Positions 15,342-23,787 of a DNA stretch of 64,000 nucleotides are shown here, piece by piece (position 1 is the stretch's first letter; each line of letters opens with the position of its first letter). Location: the NCBI GenBank assembly GCA_900317345.1, contig ONGK01000019.1, positions 1 to 64,000 on the forward strand, written 5' to 3'. The stretch is from an uncultured Bacteroidales bacterium (GTDB lineage Bacteria; Bacteroidota; Bacteroidia; Bacteroidales; Paludibacteraceae). The translations under genes and the position numbers were made by a program. The notes beneath the pieces are model-generated. The model saw only the letters and a program-made list of their open reading frames with translations, ran no database searches and was not told the DNA's origin.

Positions 15342-16325
15342 GGGATTATTAATTCCCTTCAAACGTGCGTCCGTCTCCCGTAGATACCCCATTATGAGAA
15401 ATACCTTACCTGCAGGGTAACGTCTTGCAGCGGCCTGGTAGTCCTTCACAAAATATGGATTGATACCTAACTCCCTTGCTACGGTTGCCTGGCTCTTATC
15501 GGGCAGGTAATGATACATGAGCAGGTTGGAGAAAAAGGTGAAGAGCGGTGCCATCTCGCGAACCATCGGGTGGTCCTTGCTGCCGGCAAAATACTGCGTT
15601 ATTCGATTGGCGCGAGCAACATCACCATTGATGAGTGCGGTCTGCAATTCAATGATATTATAGTCCTTGGATATGCCGATATTTCGCTCCACGAGCGCAG
15701 TATCGATAACATTGACACCATCCGGCCGGCCGTCAATCAGTTTCTGTAGCGCCCCGACGATTGCCGATAGGTCCGTACCAAGATAGTCCGCCAGAATAGG
15801 TGCGATGCGCGGGTCAATTTTGAGCTGTTGGCCTTGGCTTTGGCTGTTGAGATCAGCGATATAGGCATTTATCCATTTCTCCACTTCATAGTCCCGTAGT
15901 TTGTCTGACTGCAGCCACACAACCTGCTGATGGTCAGCCGCCTTCTTCCACACACCCTGGCGTTTGTCGGGTTTGCCGTTATAGCATATGACAAGTACCG
16001 TCTGCGGCATAAGGTTATCCAAATAAGCCGCCAGCGCCTCCCATTTCTTGATTGCCTGCGCCTCACGCACGAGGAGCACTTTGCGTCCGCCCATCATGGC
16101 GAAGCCACGCGCAGCACCGATTACCGGCGATATATCTGCGCCTTGCAAATCACGGCCATAAAGGACCTGCTGGTCAAACTCTCGCGCCATCTCATCCAAG
16201 GCATTCGCTGCGATGAACTCGAAAACGCGATCGATATAATACGGTTCCTCGCCACACAATATATATATTGGCGCGTACGTGCCCGCGCGCAAGGCACTCA
16301 TGATATCATTGAATTTCTTAATCAT
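15288..16325 (-). CDS. holA: DNA polymerase III delta subunit
   Basis: 345 aa; the clamp-loader delta subunit that opens the beta clamp. Seen: an N-terminal AAA-like fold with PIYILCGEEPYYIDRV, then GGRKVLLVREAQ, domain II around DPRIAPILADYLGTDLSAI and ELQKLI-type sequence, and a C-terminal collar (PYFVKDYQAAARRYP). Residues about 176-186 (NSQSQGQQ) are a Gln/Ser-rich insertion encoded by a short hexamer repeat. It is the last gene of the long glycan operon, overlapping the upstream membrane-protein gene by 8 nt, so it may be expressed from that operon; no separate promoter was found. Confidence 0.92.
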   Translation of the reverse strand: MIKKFNDIMSALRAGTYAPIYILCGEEPYYIDRVFEFIAANALDEMAREFDQQVLYGRDLQGADISPVIGAARGFAMMGGRKVLLVREAQAIKKWEALAAYLDNLMPQTVLVICYNGKPDKRQGVWKKAADHQQVVWLQSDKLRDYEVEKWINAYIADLNSQSQGQQLKIDPRIAPILADYLGTDLSAIVGALQKLIDGRPDGVNVIDTALVERNIGISKDYNIIELQTALINGDVARANRITQYFAGSKDHPMVREMAPLFTFFSNLLMYHYLPDKSQATVARELGINPYFVKDYQAAARRYPAGKVFLIMGYLRETDARLKGINNPSAKDADLWKELIFKIMH

Positions 16326-17841
16326 TGGACGTTGGTATATAAATCATGTATCTGTATTTACTTCTGTCAATCTCGCGATACCCCTGCTCGCGGAGCATAT
16401 TCTCCAGCGCACTTTCCCGGTCCTGGTACACCGGCTTGGTCTTAAACTGCGGCGAGAAAGAGCAGAACACAATCGGATGCTCCGCCTCGATGATATTGCG
16501 GTACTTGGCCATATAAACGGAGTCAAAGATATTTGACCAGAACTCATTATATTTCGCTGCTTCACAGCCCGTTACAGCCCGCATAAGGTGCATTTCTTGT
16601 CCTATCGACAAGATATGAGGATTAGAAGATTCGACGATTTGCAGACTGTCAAAGTCCGCTTTGTATTGCAGAAGGCGCTGCTCTTCAACTGTACGGATGG
16701 CAATACCTTTGTATGGAGATACGGAACTGAAAGTCTGCACCTTCGTCAAGTCACTCTGCCCTACACTGTTATGTGTCATGCGGAGTGCGACTACAACGCA
16801 GAGCACCACCAGCACTTCATACAAATATCGCTGCTCAGCGATAGTCTTGTATTGCGTCAATGCCACAGGGAGCAAGCAGAGCACAGCCGGAAATAATTTG
16901 AGCCACGCCGTATCCGTGCCTAACGTGGCGACAATCAGAATCGCCACTCCTATAATGAGTGAACGGTTGAACGACTGAAAGAATGAAGGCGCTAACGCCA
17001 ATGCCAACACCAATGCCGACAACAAATAGGTTATATCCGCATTATACCACTGGAGGGGCTTCATCGTGTAGATGATAACCAGCGCCAACGCACCGCCCAC
17101 GAACCAACCGGCATACTTCTTCTCACGAAACGCCAGCACGCCTACTGCCATCAACATAAAGCCTAACAACTTGCCGCTATTCTCCCATAGTTTGGTCAGC
17201 ATGGACAGCATCTCATGGCTATTCATTGCAGCATCGGTTGCAGCCGGCGTAACCAGCCACCATCCCATCAGATACACCACTCCTGCTGTAGCAGCCGCAA
17301 TGGGTATATTCCAGAGACTACGTTTCTTCCATAGCGGTATGAGGACCAGCAAGGCCAGTATATTCGGGAAGCGCGCAGCGACTGCCAGTCCCAAGATAAC
17401 GGGCGACAGACGAACGATGAAGGGTGAACGGCTCACACTCGTCACCCACAGAGCGGACAGTAATAACACGGATAACGTACCCGGGCTGAACTCCTGAAAC
17501 GCACCATAGCCCATCAGGATATATGTAAATGCGAGCCAATGAATATTCTCTCGTCTTTGTTCTTTATCCAACAGGCATACGTACGGAAAGGCTATCGCTA
17601 TGGTGGTACAAAGCCATCCAAAAAGTCGCAGCGGTAGCAGCAGAGCGCCAAATAGTTTCACTACAAGTCCTCCCGTGAGCAACGTGCCCGCAGCCATCCA
17701 TCCGCCTTCTAAATGCTCGTATTTATAGAGCCAATAGAGCGGGTCCTGATGATTGCCGAAGCCGGCGAACACAAACCACAGCGTGTACGCCAGGGCGCCG
17801 ACCAGCAGGATTATTGATAATATGTGCTTATCAAATCGCAT
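16318..17841 (-). CDS. Polytopic membrane protein, GT-C-like
   Basis: 507 aa, about 10-12 predicted membrane segments across residues 10-390 and a soluble C-terminal domain of about 110 residues, a layout like GT-C glycosyltransferases or O-antigen ligase-type proteins. No clear catalytic signature was found; an acidic first loop is present (GNHQDPLYWLYKYE). Its place among sugar-transfer genes suggests periplasmic glycan transfer. It overlaps the WecE gene by 31 nt and holA by 8 nt. A hexamer repeat at 16994-17017 encodes an Ala/Leu stretch in one membrane segment. Function is inferred from context only. Confidence 0.7.
   Translation of the reverse strand: MRFDKHILSIILLVGALAYTLWFVFAGFGNHQDPLYWLYKYEHLEGGWMAAGTLLTGGLVVKLFGALLLPLRLFGWLCTTIAIAFPYVCLLDKEQRRENIHWLAFTYILMGYGAFQEFSPGTLSVLLLSALWVTSVSRSPFIVRLSPVILGLAVAARFPNILALLVLIPLWKKRSLWNIPIAAATAGVVYLMGWWLVTPAATDAAMNSHEMLSMLTKLWENSGKLLGFMLMAVGVLAFREKKYAGWFVGGALALVIIYTMKPLQWYNADITYLLSALVLALALAPSFFQSFNRSLIIGVAILIVATLGTDTAWLKLFPAVLCLLPVALTQYKTIAEQRYLYEVLVVLCVVVALRMTHNSVGQSDLTKVQTFSSVSPYKGIAIRTVEEQRLLQYKADFDSLQIVESSNPHILSIGQEMHLMRAVTGCEAAKYNEFWSNIFDSVYMAKYRNIIEAEHPIVFCSFSPQFKTKPVYQDRESALENMLREQGYREIDRSKYRYMIYIPTSND
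16994..17017 (-). repeat. Hexamer repeat in a membrane segment
   Basis: Four 6-bp units AACGCC, AATGCC, AACACC, AATGCC on the plus strand, encoding alternating Ala/Leu/Val on the minus strand. Same hexamer type as at 4048-4083. Confidence 0.6.
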
Positions 17842-18962
17842 ATCTCATCAACGGTGTCAAGACTCAAATCATAGAACAGAGGTAACCGCACCAAACAATC
17901 GGCGAACCTGTCGCACTGCGGTAATGCACGCCCGTCGTGGCGGGATTTGTAATACTCGCTGCTATGCAGACTCAAATAATGGAATACGGCACAAACGCCA
18001 TGGTCCTTGAGGTACTTGATGAAGGCCGTACGCGCCTCCAGGTTCGGAAGGACAAGATAGAACATATGAGCATTGTTTGTCGCATAACCCGGTATGTCCG
18101 GCAATGTGAATCTACCCTGTTCCGCCAATGGCGTGAGTCGCTCGCGATACCTGTTCCACAACGCCTTTCGCTTCGTCTGTATATCATCGATATTCTCCAC
18201 CTGTGCCCAAAGGAATGCAGCATTTACTTCGCTGGGCAGGAAACTGGAACCCATATCCACCCATCCGTATTTATTCACTTCACCGCGGAAAAACTCAGCG
18301 CGGTTGGTGCCCTTCTCCCAGATGATTTCCGCCCGCCGCACAAAGCGCTCGTCGTTGACGACCAGCAGACCTCCTTCGCCTCCCGCCGTGATATTCTTCG
18401 TCTCATGGAATGAGAAGGCAGCGAGATGGCCGATAGACCCGAGGGGTATTTGAGATTTGGGATTTGAGCTTTGAGATTTATAATAGCTGTCGATGGCTTG
18501 CGCAGCATCCTCCACAACCAGCAAATTATGCTTCTTCGCCACGGCCATGATGGCATCCATATCGCATGCCACGCCGGCGTAGTGGACAGGCACTATTACC
18601 TTTGTACGAGGTGTAACCAGCGTCTCCAAGGTCTCGGCATCTATGTTCGGGTTGCGGGTCATGGAGTCAGCAAACACCACTTTGGCGCCCTCGCGCAGAA
18701 AAGCCAGCGCTGTGGACACAAACGTGTAACTGGGGACAATCACCTCGTCGCCCGGTTTGAGGTCGCAGAGCATGGCGCACATCTCCAAGGCGTCCGTGCC
18801 ACTGGTTGTCAACAAACATTTGCGAAAACCATAACGCTGCTCGAACCAAGACTGGCATGCTTTGGTGAACTTGCCGTTACCTGATAGTTTACCGGCGAAC
18901 ACCGCTTCGTACATATAATGGGCTTCCTTGCCCGTCAGATGAGGTTGATTGAAATTTATCAT
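17811..18962 (-). CDS. wecE: dTDP-4-amino-4,6-dideoxygalactose transaminase
   Basis: 383-aa PLP aminotransferase of the DegT/DnrJ/EryC1 family. WecE makes dTDP-4-amino-4,6-dideoxygalactose from the 4-keto sugar and glutamate; the 4-amino product can then be acylated. Seen: FNQPHLTGKE, TSGTDALEM, PSYTFVSTA, EDAAQAIDSYY and the Schiff-base lysine K189 in SFHETKNITAGGEGG. Residues about 161-174 (YKSQSSNPKSQIPLG) contain an insertion encoded by a heptamer repeat (18444-18482), just before the active-site segment. It overlaps its EmrE-like upstream neighbour by 4 nt. The 4-amino sugar fits the Arn-like genes upstream. Confidence 0.9.
   Translation of the reverse strand: MINFNQPHLTGKEAHYMYEAVFAGKLSGNGKFTKACQSWFEQRYGFRKCLLTTSGTDALEMCAMLCDLKPGDEVIVPSYTFVSTALAFLREGAKVVFADSMTRNPNIDAETLETLVTPRTKVIVPVHYAGVACDMDAIMAVAKKHNLLVVEDAAQAIDSYYKSQSSNPKSQIPLGSIGHLAAFSFHETKNITAGGEGGLLVVNDERFVRRAEIIWEKGTNRAEFFRGEVNKYGWVDMGSSFLPSEVNAAFLWAQVENIDDIQTKRKALWNRYRERLTPLAEQGRFTLPDIPGYATNNAHMFYLVLPNLEARTAFIKYLKDHGVCAVFHYLSLHSSEYYKSRHDGRALPQCDRFADCLVRLPLFYDLSLDTVDEICDLISTYYQ
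18444..18482 (-). repeat. Heptamer repeat inserted in wecE
   Basis: On the minus strand, about five 7-bp units of the form AAATCTC (with AAAGCTC and AAATCCC variants), encoding the Ser/Gln/Asn/Pro-rich loop before the PLP lysine. The same AAATCTC sequence recurs just upstream of ddh (about 46655-46667). Confidence 0.7.
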
Positions 18963-19294
18963 AAGAAAAATACTATTACTCCGATGATTATTATTGCGAT
19001 TGAAAGAGCCTTACGCAGACTGATTGATTCATGAAAAACAAACCAACTGAGCGCAGGCACGAAGAGATAGTTCATCGATTCGATGATGCTCAACTCTTTG
19101 AGTTGAAGTCCCTGATGCATGCACCATATATTCGCCACCATTGTAATGAACATAACGGTATATCCGGAAACAACCCAGCCATTTATGTACTGTCTCCACC
19201 ATGGTTGGTACTCTTTCCGTGCCCCCTGCTTGAGCAACATTTGCGCGCAAGCCGCTACAAAAACCACCGCCAATGCTATTAATCCGTATTTCAT
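18959..19294 (-). CDS. EmrE-like half-transporter (ArnE/ArnF-like), subunit 2
   Basis: 111 aa, four predicted membrane helices, small multidrug resistance/EamA-type fold. Seen: a membrane-embedded QMLLKQG near residues 18-24, EDxxx replaced by ESMNYLFVPALSW, and FHESISLRK at about residue 88. Placed directly after a second protein of the same size (4-nt overlap) and before WecE, it resembles the ArnE/ArnF pair that flips undecaprenyl-phosphate-linked amino-arabinose. The substrate here is inferred, not shown. Confidence 0.75.
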   Translation of the reverse strand: MKYGLIALAVVFVAACAQMLLKQGARKEYQPWWRQYINGWVVSGYTVMFITMVANIWCMHQGLQLKELSIIESMNYLFVPALSWFVFHESISLRKALSIAIIIIGVIVFFL

Positions 19295-19629
19295 GCGCGT
19301 GCCAAAAGAGTGATACCTATAATAATGATGAGCGACCCCACTATATTGGGAATCGTTATTGCCTCGCCAAACAGCAGAGAGGCAATGAGCATTGTGAAGA
19401 TGAGCGTTGTGCCTTTGAACATATACGCGGTACTCAACTCAATATATTTCAATACCTGTTGCCATAAGATGGCATACGCTCCGATGATGCCTACTGCCCC
19501 GCCGAACCACAAAAGGTAGGGCCATGAGCCCATCGGCTGCATTGCTGCCATCTTCGTGCATATGCCTACACAGGCATAAAGCATGTTAATGCCTACCAAC
19601 GCACAAATATCTCTGAGTCTAAGTCTCAT
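19291..19629 (-). CDS. EmrE-like half-transporter (ArnE/ArnF-like), subunit 1
   Basis: 112 aa, four predicted membrane helices. Seen: GINMLYACVGICTKMAA, STAYMFKGTTLIFTMLIAS and FGEAITIPNIVGSLIIIIG, the last matching the typical GE-x-hydrophobic helix 4 of this family. It probably forms a heterodimer with the next gene product; both overlap their neighbours by 4 nt (ATGA), consistent with matched translation. It lies downstream of the ArnC-like transferase and an acyltransferase, supporting a flippase for a lipid-linked modified sugar. Confidence 0.75.
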   Translation of the reverse strand: MRLRLRDICALVGINMLYACVGICTKMAAMQPMGSWPYLLWFGGAVGIIGAYAILWQQVLKYIELSTAYMFKGTTLIFTMLIASLLFGEAITIPNIVGSLIIIIGITLLARA

Positions 19630-20282
19630 TCTGCCTTACGAAGGAATTTAGCCGGGTTGCCTGCCCAAATCTCATTGGCACCTATATTTTTCGTCAACAT
19701 AGCCCCGGCGCCAAGCGTCGAATAATCGCCGATAGTTAGGTTCTCGCGCACGGTGGCGTTCAGACCGATATGCACGCCGCGACCTATCTTCAGATAGCTG
19801 CCAACGGCTGCTTGCGCGGCTATGTGGCAGAAGTCGCCAACCACATTGTCATGGCCCATCATCGAGCCTGCCATCATCATACAGCCTCTGCCTAATTTCG
19901 TACACGGCGACATCGACACATTTGGCATAATAACGCACCCGGCACCTAATTGGACGCTCGGAGCCACATAGGCCATCGGATGAACAAAGGTCGCCAAGCG
20001 GTCATCCGGTATTCCAAGACTCTCGAACATCTCAATGCGCTCACGGTTACCGTCAATGCGCAGGATGGTATTGATAAACCAATAACCGCTCTCCAGGAGG
20101 CGCTTCGCATCACTCGTCTTGCCGATAACAGGAAACATATCGATGATTGTACCCTGCTCTTCTCTGTCATTCAAGAAACCGGCCACTTCCAAATCCGTGG
20201 CACCCATCCGCCGTGCATGCTCAATGGCTGCAGCGACCACAGCACCGTTTCCCAGACCGCCTAATATCGCTACTTTTCTCAT
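19626..20282 (-). CDS. NeuD/PglD-like sugar O/N-acyltransferase
   Basis: 218 aa: an N-terminal Rossmann-like domain (VAILGGLGNGAVVAAAIE) followed by a left-handed beta-helix of hexapeptide repeats (VQLGAGCVIMPNVSMSPCTK, GHDNVVGDFCHIAA, GRGVHIGLNATV, STLGAGAMLTKNI). PglD/NeuD proteins acetylate 4-amino sugars or sialic acid. The catalytic-type histidine is in GSMMGHDNVVGD. With WecE making a 4-amino sugar, N-acylation of that sugar is the likely reaction. Coupled by 4-nt overlaps on both sides. Confidence 0.85.
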   Translation of the reverse strand: MRKVAILGGLGNGAVVAAAIEHARRMGATDLEVAGFLNDREEQGTIIDMFPVIGKTSDAKRLLESGYWFINTILRIDGNRERIEMFESLGIPDDRLATFVHPMAYVAPSVQLGAGCVIMPNVSMSPCTKLGRGCMMMAGSMMGHDNVVGDFCHIAAQAAVGSYLKIGRGVHIGLNATVRENLTIGDYSTLGAGAMLTKNIGANEIWAGNPAKFLRKAE

Positions 20283-21208
20283 ATTACTTGTTCAATAATA
20301 TAGTTCGGCCGTTGTTTGGTCTCCAGGAAAATACGGCCGATATACTCGCCCAGCACGCCCAGGAACGCAAAGTTGAGTCCGAAAAGGAATAACATCAATA
20401 CCATCATACTGGTCCAGCCGGCCAGCACATTACCGGCCAACTTATAGATAATCAGTCCGCACGCCGCCAGCATGCTGCCGATACATAGGAGCGCGCCCAT
20501 ATAGGTGACCATACGGATCGGGAACATGGAAAACGAGAAGATGCGCGCGAAGGTGAGGGATAGCATCTTGCTCAGGTTATAGCCGCTCTTTCCGGCAAAA
20601 CGCGCGTCACGCTTAAGCGGTACTGCCACGTATTTATGACCGATGAAATAAAGCAAACTCACAGCTGTCGCCGTGCGCTCCGGGAAATTACGCAACTCAT
20701 CCACCACGCTCTTCTTCATCACGCGGAAGATGCCCAGTCGCGGCATGGTATGGATATCGGTTATCTTATTGCTTACTGTTTGGAAGAGCCGCGAAACCGC
20801 AATCTTCATCCGGCTGTCCTTGCGCTCTTCCCATTGCGCGATGGCCATCGTGGCTTCTTTGTCTGCCAGCAGCGCGTCTATCAGCACGGGTATATCTTCC
20901 GGCCGGTCCTGCAGATCGCTATCCATAAGCACGATAAGGTCCTTCGTGGTTAGAGACAGACCCGCCGCGATGGCATTTTGTTGACCGAAATTACGGCTCA
21001 AACGAGCGATTCGCAGATGGTCACGCTGAGTACGTTCCTGTTGCATGATTTCCCACGAGTGGTCACGGCTACCGTCATCCACCAGGATGATCTCGTACTC
21101 GCTGACGATATCCTCCACCACGGCTGTCAAACGCCGCAGCAACTCGCCTATCACTTCTTCGTCATTATAAATCGGTATTACCACCGACAGACTGTTTGTA
21201 TATCTCAT
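20279..21208 (-). CDS. ArnC-like polyprenyl-phosphate glycosyltransferase (GT2)
   Basis: 309 aa: an N-terminal GT-A domain (VVIPIYNDEEVIGELL, VDDGSRDHSW, LSRNFGQQNAIAAGL, MDSDLQDRPEDIP) and two C-terminal membrane helices (about 225-250 and 262-285), ending IGRIFLETKQRPNYI. This is the DPM1/GtrB/ArnC layout, which loads a sugar onto undecaprenyl phosphate at the cytoplasmic face. Neighbouring half-transporters and GT-C-like proteins could flip and transfer the product. It overlaps the ATP-grasp gene by 44 nt and the acyltransferase by 4 nt. Confidence 0.88.
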   Translation of the reverse strand: MRYTNSLSVVIPIYNDEEVIGELLRRLTAVVEDIVSEYEIILVDDGSRDHSWEIMQQERTQRDHLRIARLSRNFGQQNAIAAGLSLTTKDLIVLMDSDLQDRPEDIPVLIDALLADKEATMAIAQWEERKDSRMKIAVSRLFQTVSNKITDIHTMPRLGIFRVMKKSVVDELRNFPERTATAVSLLYFIGHKYVAVPLKRDARFAGKSGYNLSKMLSLTFARIFSFSMFPIRMVTYMGALLCIGSMLAACGLIIYKLAGNVLAGWTSMMVLMLFLFGLNFAFLGVLGEYIGRIFLETKQRPNYIIEQVI

Positions 21209-22217
21209 CGTTTTGATAAATTATATATCCTGTTCGTTCGGCACTGCATGTTACGTTCTCCGGTGCCGTGAAGACCACACTGCTGCGTGCCAGGGCTTTT
21301 GGTTGCGGATGGATGGTCTCGCCCAGCGCCACGCGTATCACTCCTTCGAGAAAATCATAACCCGTACTCAACCGCACGAGGTCGCTGCCGATGAAGTCTC
21401 CTCCCATGCGACCGCCTATCTCCATCACTGAGATGCGCCCTTCGCTCGTTATTTTATACTCCGAATGGCTCGCGCCCGACGTGAGTCCGAGAGCGTCCAG
21501 TGCCTTTTTGGTAATCTCAAAGATATGTGCTTGCATCTCTGCCGGAAGGCTCGAAGGCTGATGATGCGCCAATTCCACAAAATGCGGAGCACCCGTGGTG
21601 GTCTTATCCGTTATTTGCAGCGCGTGGTGCACGCCTTGGCACGAAATCATCTCCACGCTAATCTCTCGCCCTTCGATGAACTCCTCTATCATCGCTTCGC
21701 CTGCCAGGGAAACCTCCAATGCCGTCTTTACGGCTCTTTCCAGGTCTTCCCATCGCTCTACTTTCGTCACCGCCAAACTGCCGCTTCTATCCGTCGGTTT
21801 GACGATTAGCGGCAACGACAAGCCATCAACCGCGAACTGTGAACCATGAACCGCTCGGTATTTCGGGCAATCGACACCGGCTGCGGACAGCACCTCGCGC
21901 ATCAAGTGCTTATCGTGGGCACGCAAGGATGCCTCGTAACTATTGCCCGCCAAGCCCATCTGCTCCGCCACATAGGCCACGGTAGGTGCGGCAACATCGC
22001 TGGCAATAGTACAAACTCCGTCTACACGTTCCTTGCGACAAATACGCAAAATCTCGTCCTTCTCAGTGATAGATATCGGGTAGAACGTGTCGCATATATC
22101 TTTGCACACTGCTCCTTGCGGCCATGCAAAGCATATGGTCCGTAAGCCCATTTCCTTGGCTCGCTCCACTACCGGCCGCTGCAGATAGCTTGCTCCTATG
22201 ATAGCTAAACTCTTCAT
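21165..22217 (-). CDS. ATP-grasp ligase (carbamoyl-phosphate-synthase-like)
   Basis: 350 aa with preATP-grasp (IIGASYLQRPVVERAKEMG), ATP-grasp lid and phosphate-binding segments (LIVKPTDRSGSLAV, GEAMIEEFIEGREISVEM) and metal ligands (VMEIGGRMGGDFIGSDLV). Such enzymes join a carboxylate to an amine using ATP; in a glycan operon an aminoacyl decoration of an amino sugar is possible, but the substrate is unknown. Residues about 122-132 are encoded by a heptamer repeat (21818-21852). It lies 1 nt after the upstream membrane-protein gene and overlaps the ArnC-like gene by 44 nt. Confidence 0.82.
   Translation of the reverse strand: MKSLAIIGASYLQRPVVERAKEMGLRTICFAWPQGAVCKDICDTFYPISITEKDEILRICRKERVDGVCTIASDVAAPTVAYVAEQMGLAGNSYEASLRAHDKHLMREVLSAAGVDCPKYRAVHGSQFAVDGLSLPLIVKPTDRSGSLAVTKVERWEDLERAVKTALEVSLAGEAMIEEFIEGREISVEMISCQGVHHALQITDKTTTGAPHFVELAHHQPSSLPAEMQAHIFEITKKALDALGLTSGASHSEYKITSEGRISVMEIGGRMGGDFIGSDLVRLSTGYDFLEGVIRVALGETIHPQPKALARSSVVFTAPENVTCSAERTGYIIYQNDEIYKQSVGGNTDL
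21818..21852 (-). repeat. Heptamer repeat inside the ATP-grasp gene
   Basis: Five 7-bp units on the minus strand based on GGTTCAY (GGTTCAT, GGTTCAC, AGTTCGC, GGTTGAT, GGCTTGT). Similar to the GGTTCNC repeat in the lipid kinase gene (2808-2842). Confidence 0.7.
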
Positions 22218-22218
22218 G

Positions 22219-23787
22219 CTAATTCTTCACTTTTAACTGCACCAGTGCATATTTGCCGTTGCGGCATTTCCATACTATCTCCGTCGGCACGCCGTAGTGC
22301 TTCTCTATCTGTTCGCTTACGCGCTGCAATGCAGTATGGGCGTGCACATAATTGACATCCGTCAAAATATACATATCATCCCGCAGCAACGTGCGATAAC
22401 TATGCCCGAGCGGCTTGTTGAGCGGGCACCATGTGAGCCAACCCAACGCATACCGGCGGAACCGGTACGGCCATATATGCCATGGATTGGTGGCTTCAAT
22501 CATCATCGATGTACCGATAGTGGTTACAAACCCGTCTTCCGGCACGTGCTCCAGCAACGGCTGCTGAAGATGCGTCCATGTATAGCGATTATAATCCGCC
22601 GATGTGTGCTCTTCCGTTATTTGATAAACATACCATCCGCTCAGCACCGCCAGTGCGATTCCTATCCCCCATCTGCGCTTCAGGCCCGTCGTGTTCGGCA
22701 GCAACATGAAGTCGGTAAACAGCATAGGAAGCAGCATACATAGGAACACACGGTTCTTCAGGAAGCCGTCCAGACTTACATGTACGATTAGCACAAGGAT
22801 AAACGATGTGTATATCAGCAGGAAAATAAATTTCGACCGGTTGCCCGTCGTCAGTATCATCATCACCAGTAGGGCCAGCAATATAGCCATCTCGACGGCA
22901 TATTTGTCTAACCGGTGTACATTTTTCATCTGCTCCTTAAAGGGCACAGCTCCCACTTTGGCGCTCAGCTGACGCATTGCCGGCAGGTCTATCTGCTCTG
23001 CATCGGGCACAAACCGCAACAACAGCTGATAATCCATCGGGTCAATCCCCTCCGGCAGATGGCTTACGGTCATCTTATATGCATTAGGGTTGTCGTTCAG
23101 TTGTGCCCGTAATTGGTTATAGGCACGGTAGTATTTCCAGTCCGGCTCGTGGTCATAGACAGCATGGTTCACCACGCGGCACGCCACAACGGACGTTAGC
23201 ATCACCACAATGGCGATATATTTGCGCCAGTTCAAACGATAGGTGAACACAATTATCGGAGCCATCAGCAGGCCGACCAAGCCAGCCGCCATGAAGCGTA
23301 TTAATGCCGCGATTACCACCATCGCCACGCCTGACCAGCGAGACTTAGCGCTCTCGCGGAGCAGCAGCGCGCAGCCTGCCAGACAAACCAGACCGGCAGT
23401 AGTGGTGAACTGCAGGGCCACAATGATCCGTACCCAAAGCACATACAGCACAACGAGCCACAGTACACGTTCCCAGCGGGCACGGTTCTCCATCGTCAGT
23501 ATACAGTACGCCAGTACACTCATCGACACGATATGCAGCGCCGCGAAGGCCACCGTGTACCACTCAACGGCCGTCGTTATACTGTATAATAGTGCCAGCA
23601 CCCAGCCGTAGAGCACATTGATATATACCAGATGGAAATCCGGCGCACCCGAATAGGTTCCGTTGGCTATCATGGCCATCATGACATCATCGTTCTCCTC
23701 AAAACCGAGAGGCAACGCCAATGCCAGCACCGCGAAAAACACGATGTTGCATGCCAGAATAATATATTTGAGTCCTCTCACTCCCAT
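22219..23787 (-). CDS. Polytopic membrane protein, probable GT-C glycosyltransferase
   Basis: 522 aa, about 11-12 predicted membrane segments, then a C-terminal soluble domain of about 120 residues. The first extracytoplasmic loop carries the acidic motif EENDDVMM (residues about 30-37) followed by NGTYSGAPD, as in GT-C enzymes that use polyprenyl-phosphate sugars (ArnT, PMT, GT39 types), where such acidic residues are catalytic. It is a good candidate for the transferase that uses the lipid-linked sugar made by the ArnC-like protein. The acceptor is unknown. It overlaps the nucleotidyltransferase gene by 10 nt. Confidence 0.72.
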   Translation of the reverse strand: MGVRGLKYIILACNIVFFAVLALALPLGFEENDDVMMAMIANGTYSGAPDFHLVYINVLYGWVLALLYSITTAVEWYTVAFAALHIVSMSVLAYCILTMENRARWERVLWLVVLYVLWVRIIVALQFTTTAGLVCLAGCALLLRESAKSRWSGVAMVVIAALIRFMAAGLVGLLMAPIIVFTYRLNWRKYIAIVVMLTSVVACRVVNHAVYDHEPDWKYYRAYNQLRAQLNDNPNAYKMTVSHLPEGIDPMDYQLLLRFVPDAEQIDLPAMRQLSAKVGAVPFKEQMKNVHRLDKYAVEMAILLALLVMMILTTGNRSKFIFLLIYTSFILVLIVHVSLDGFLKNRVFLCMLLPMLFTDFMLLPNTTGLKRRWGIGIALAVLSGWYVYQITEEHTSADYNRYTWTHLQQPLLEHVPEDGFVTTIGTSMMIEATNPWHIWPYRFRRYALGWLTWCPLNKPLGHSYRTLLRDDMYILTDVNYVHAHTALQRVSEQIEKHYGVPTEIVWKCRNGKYALVQLKVKN

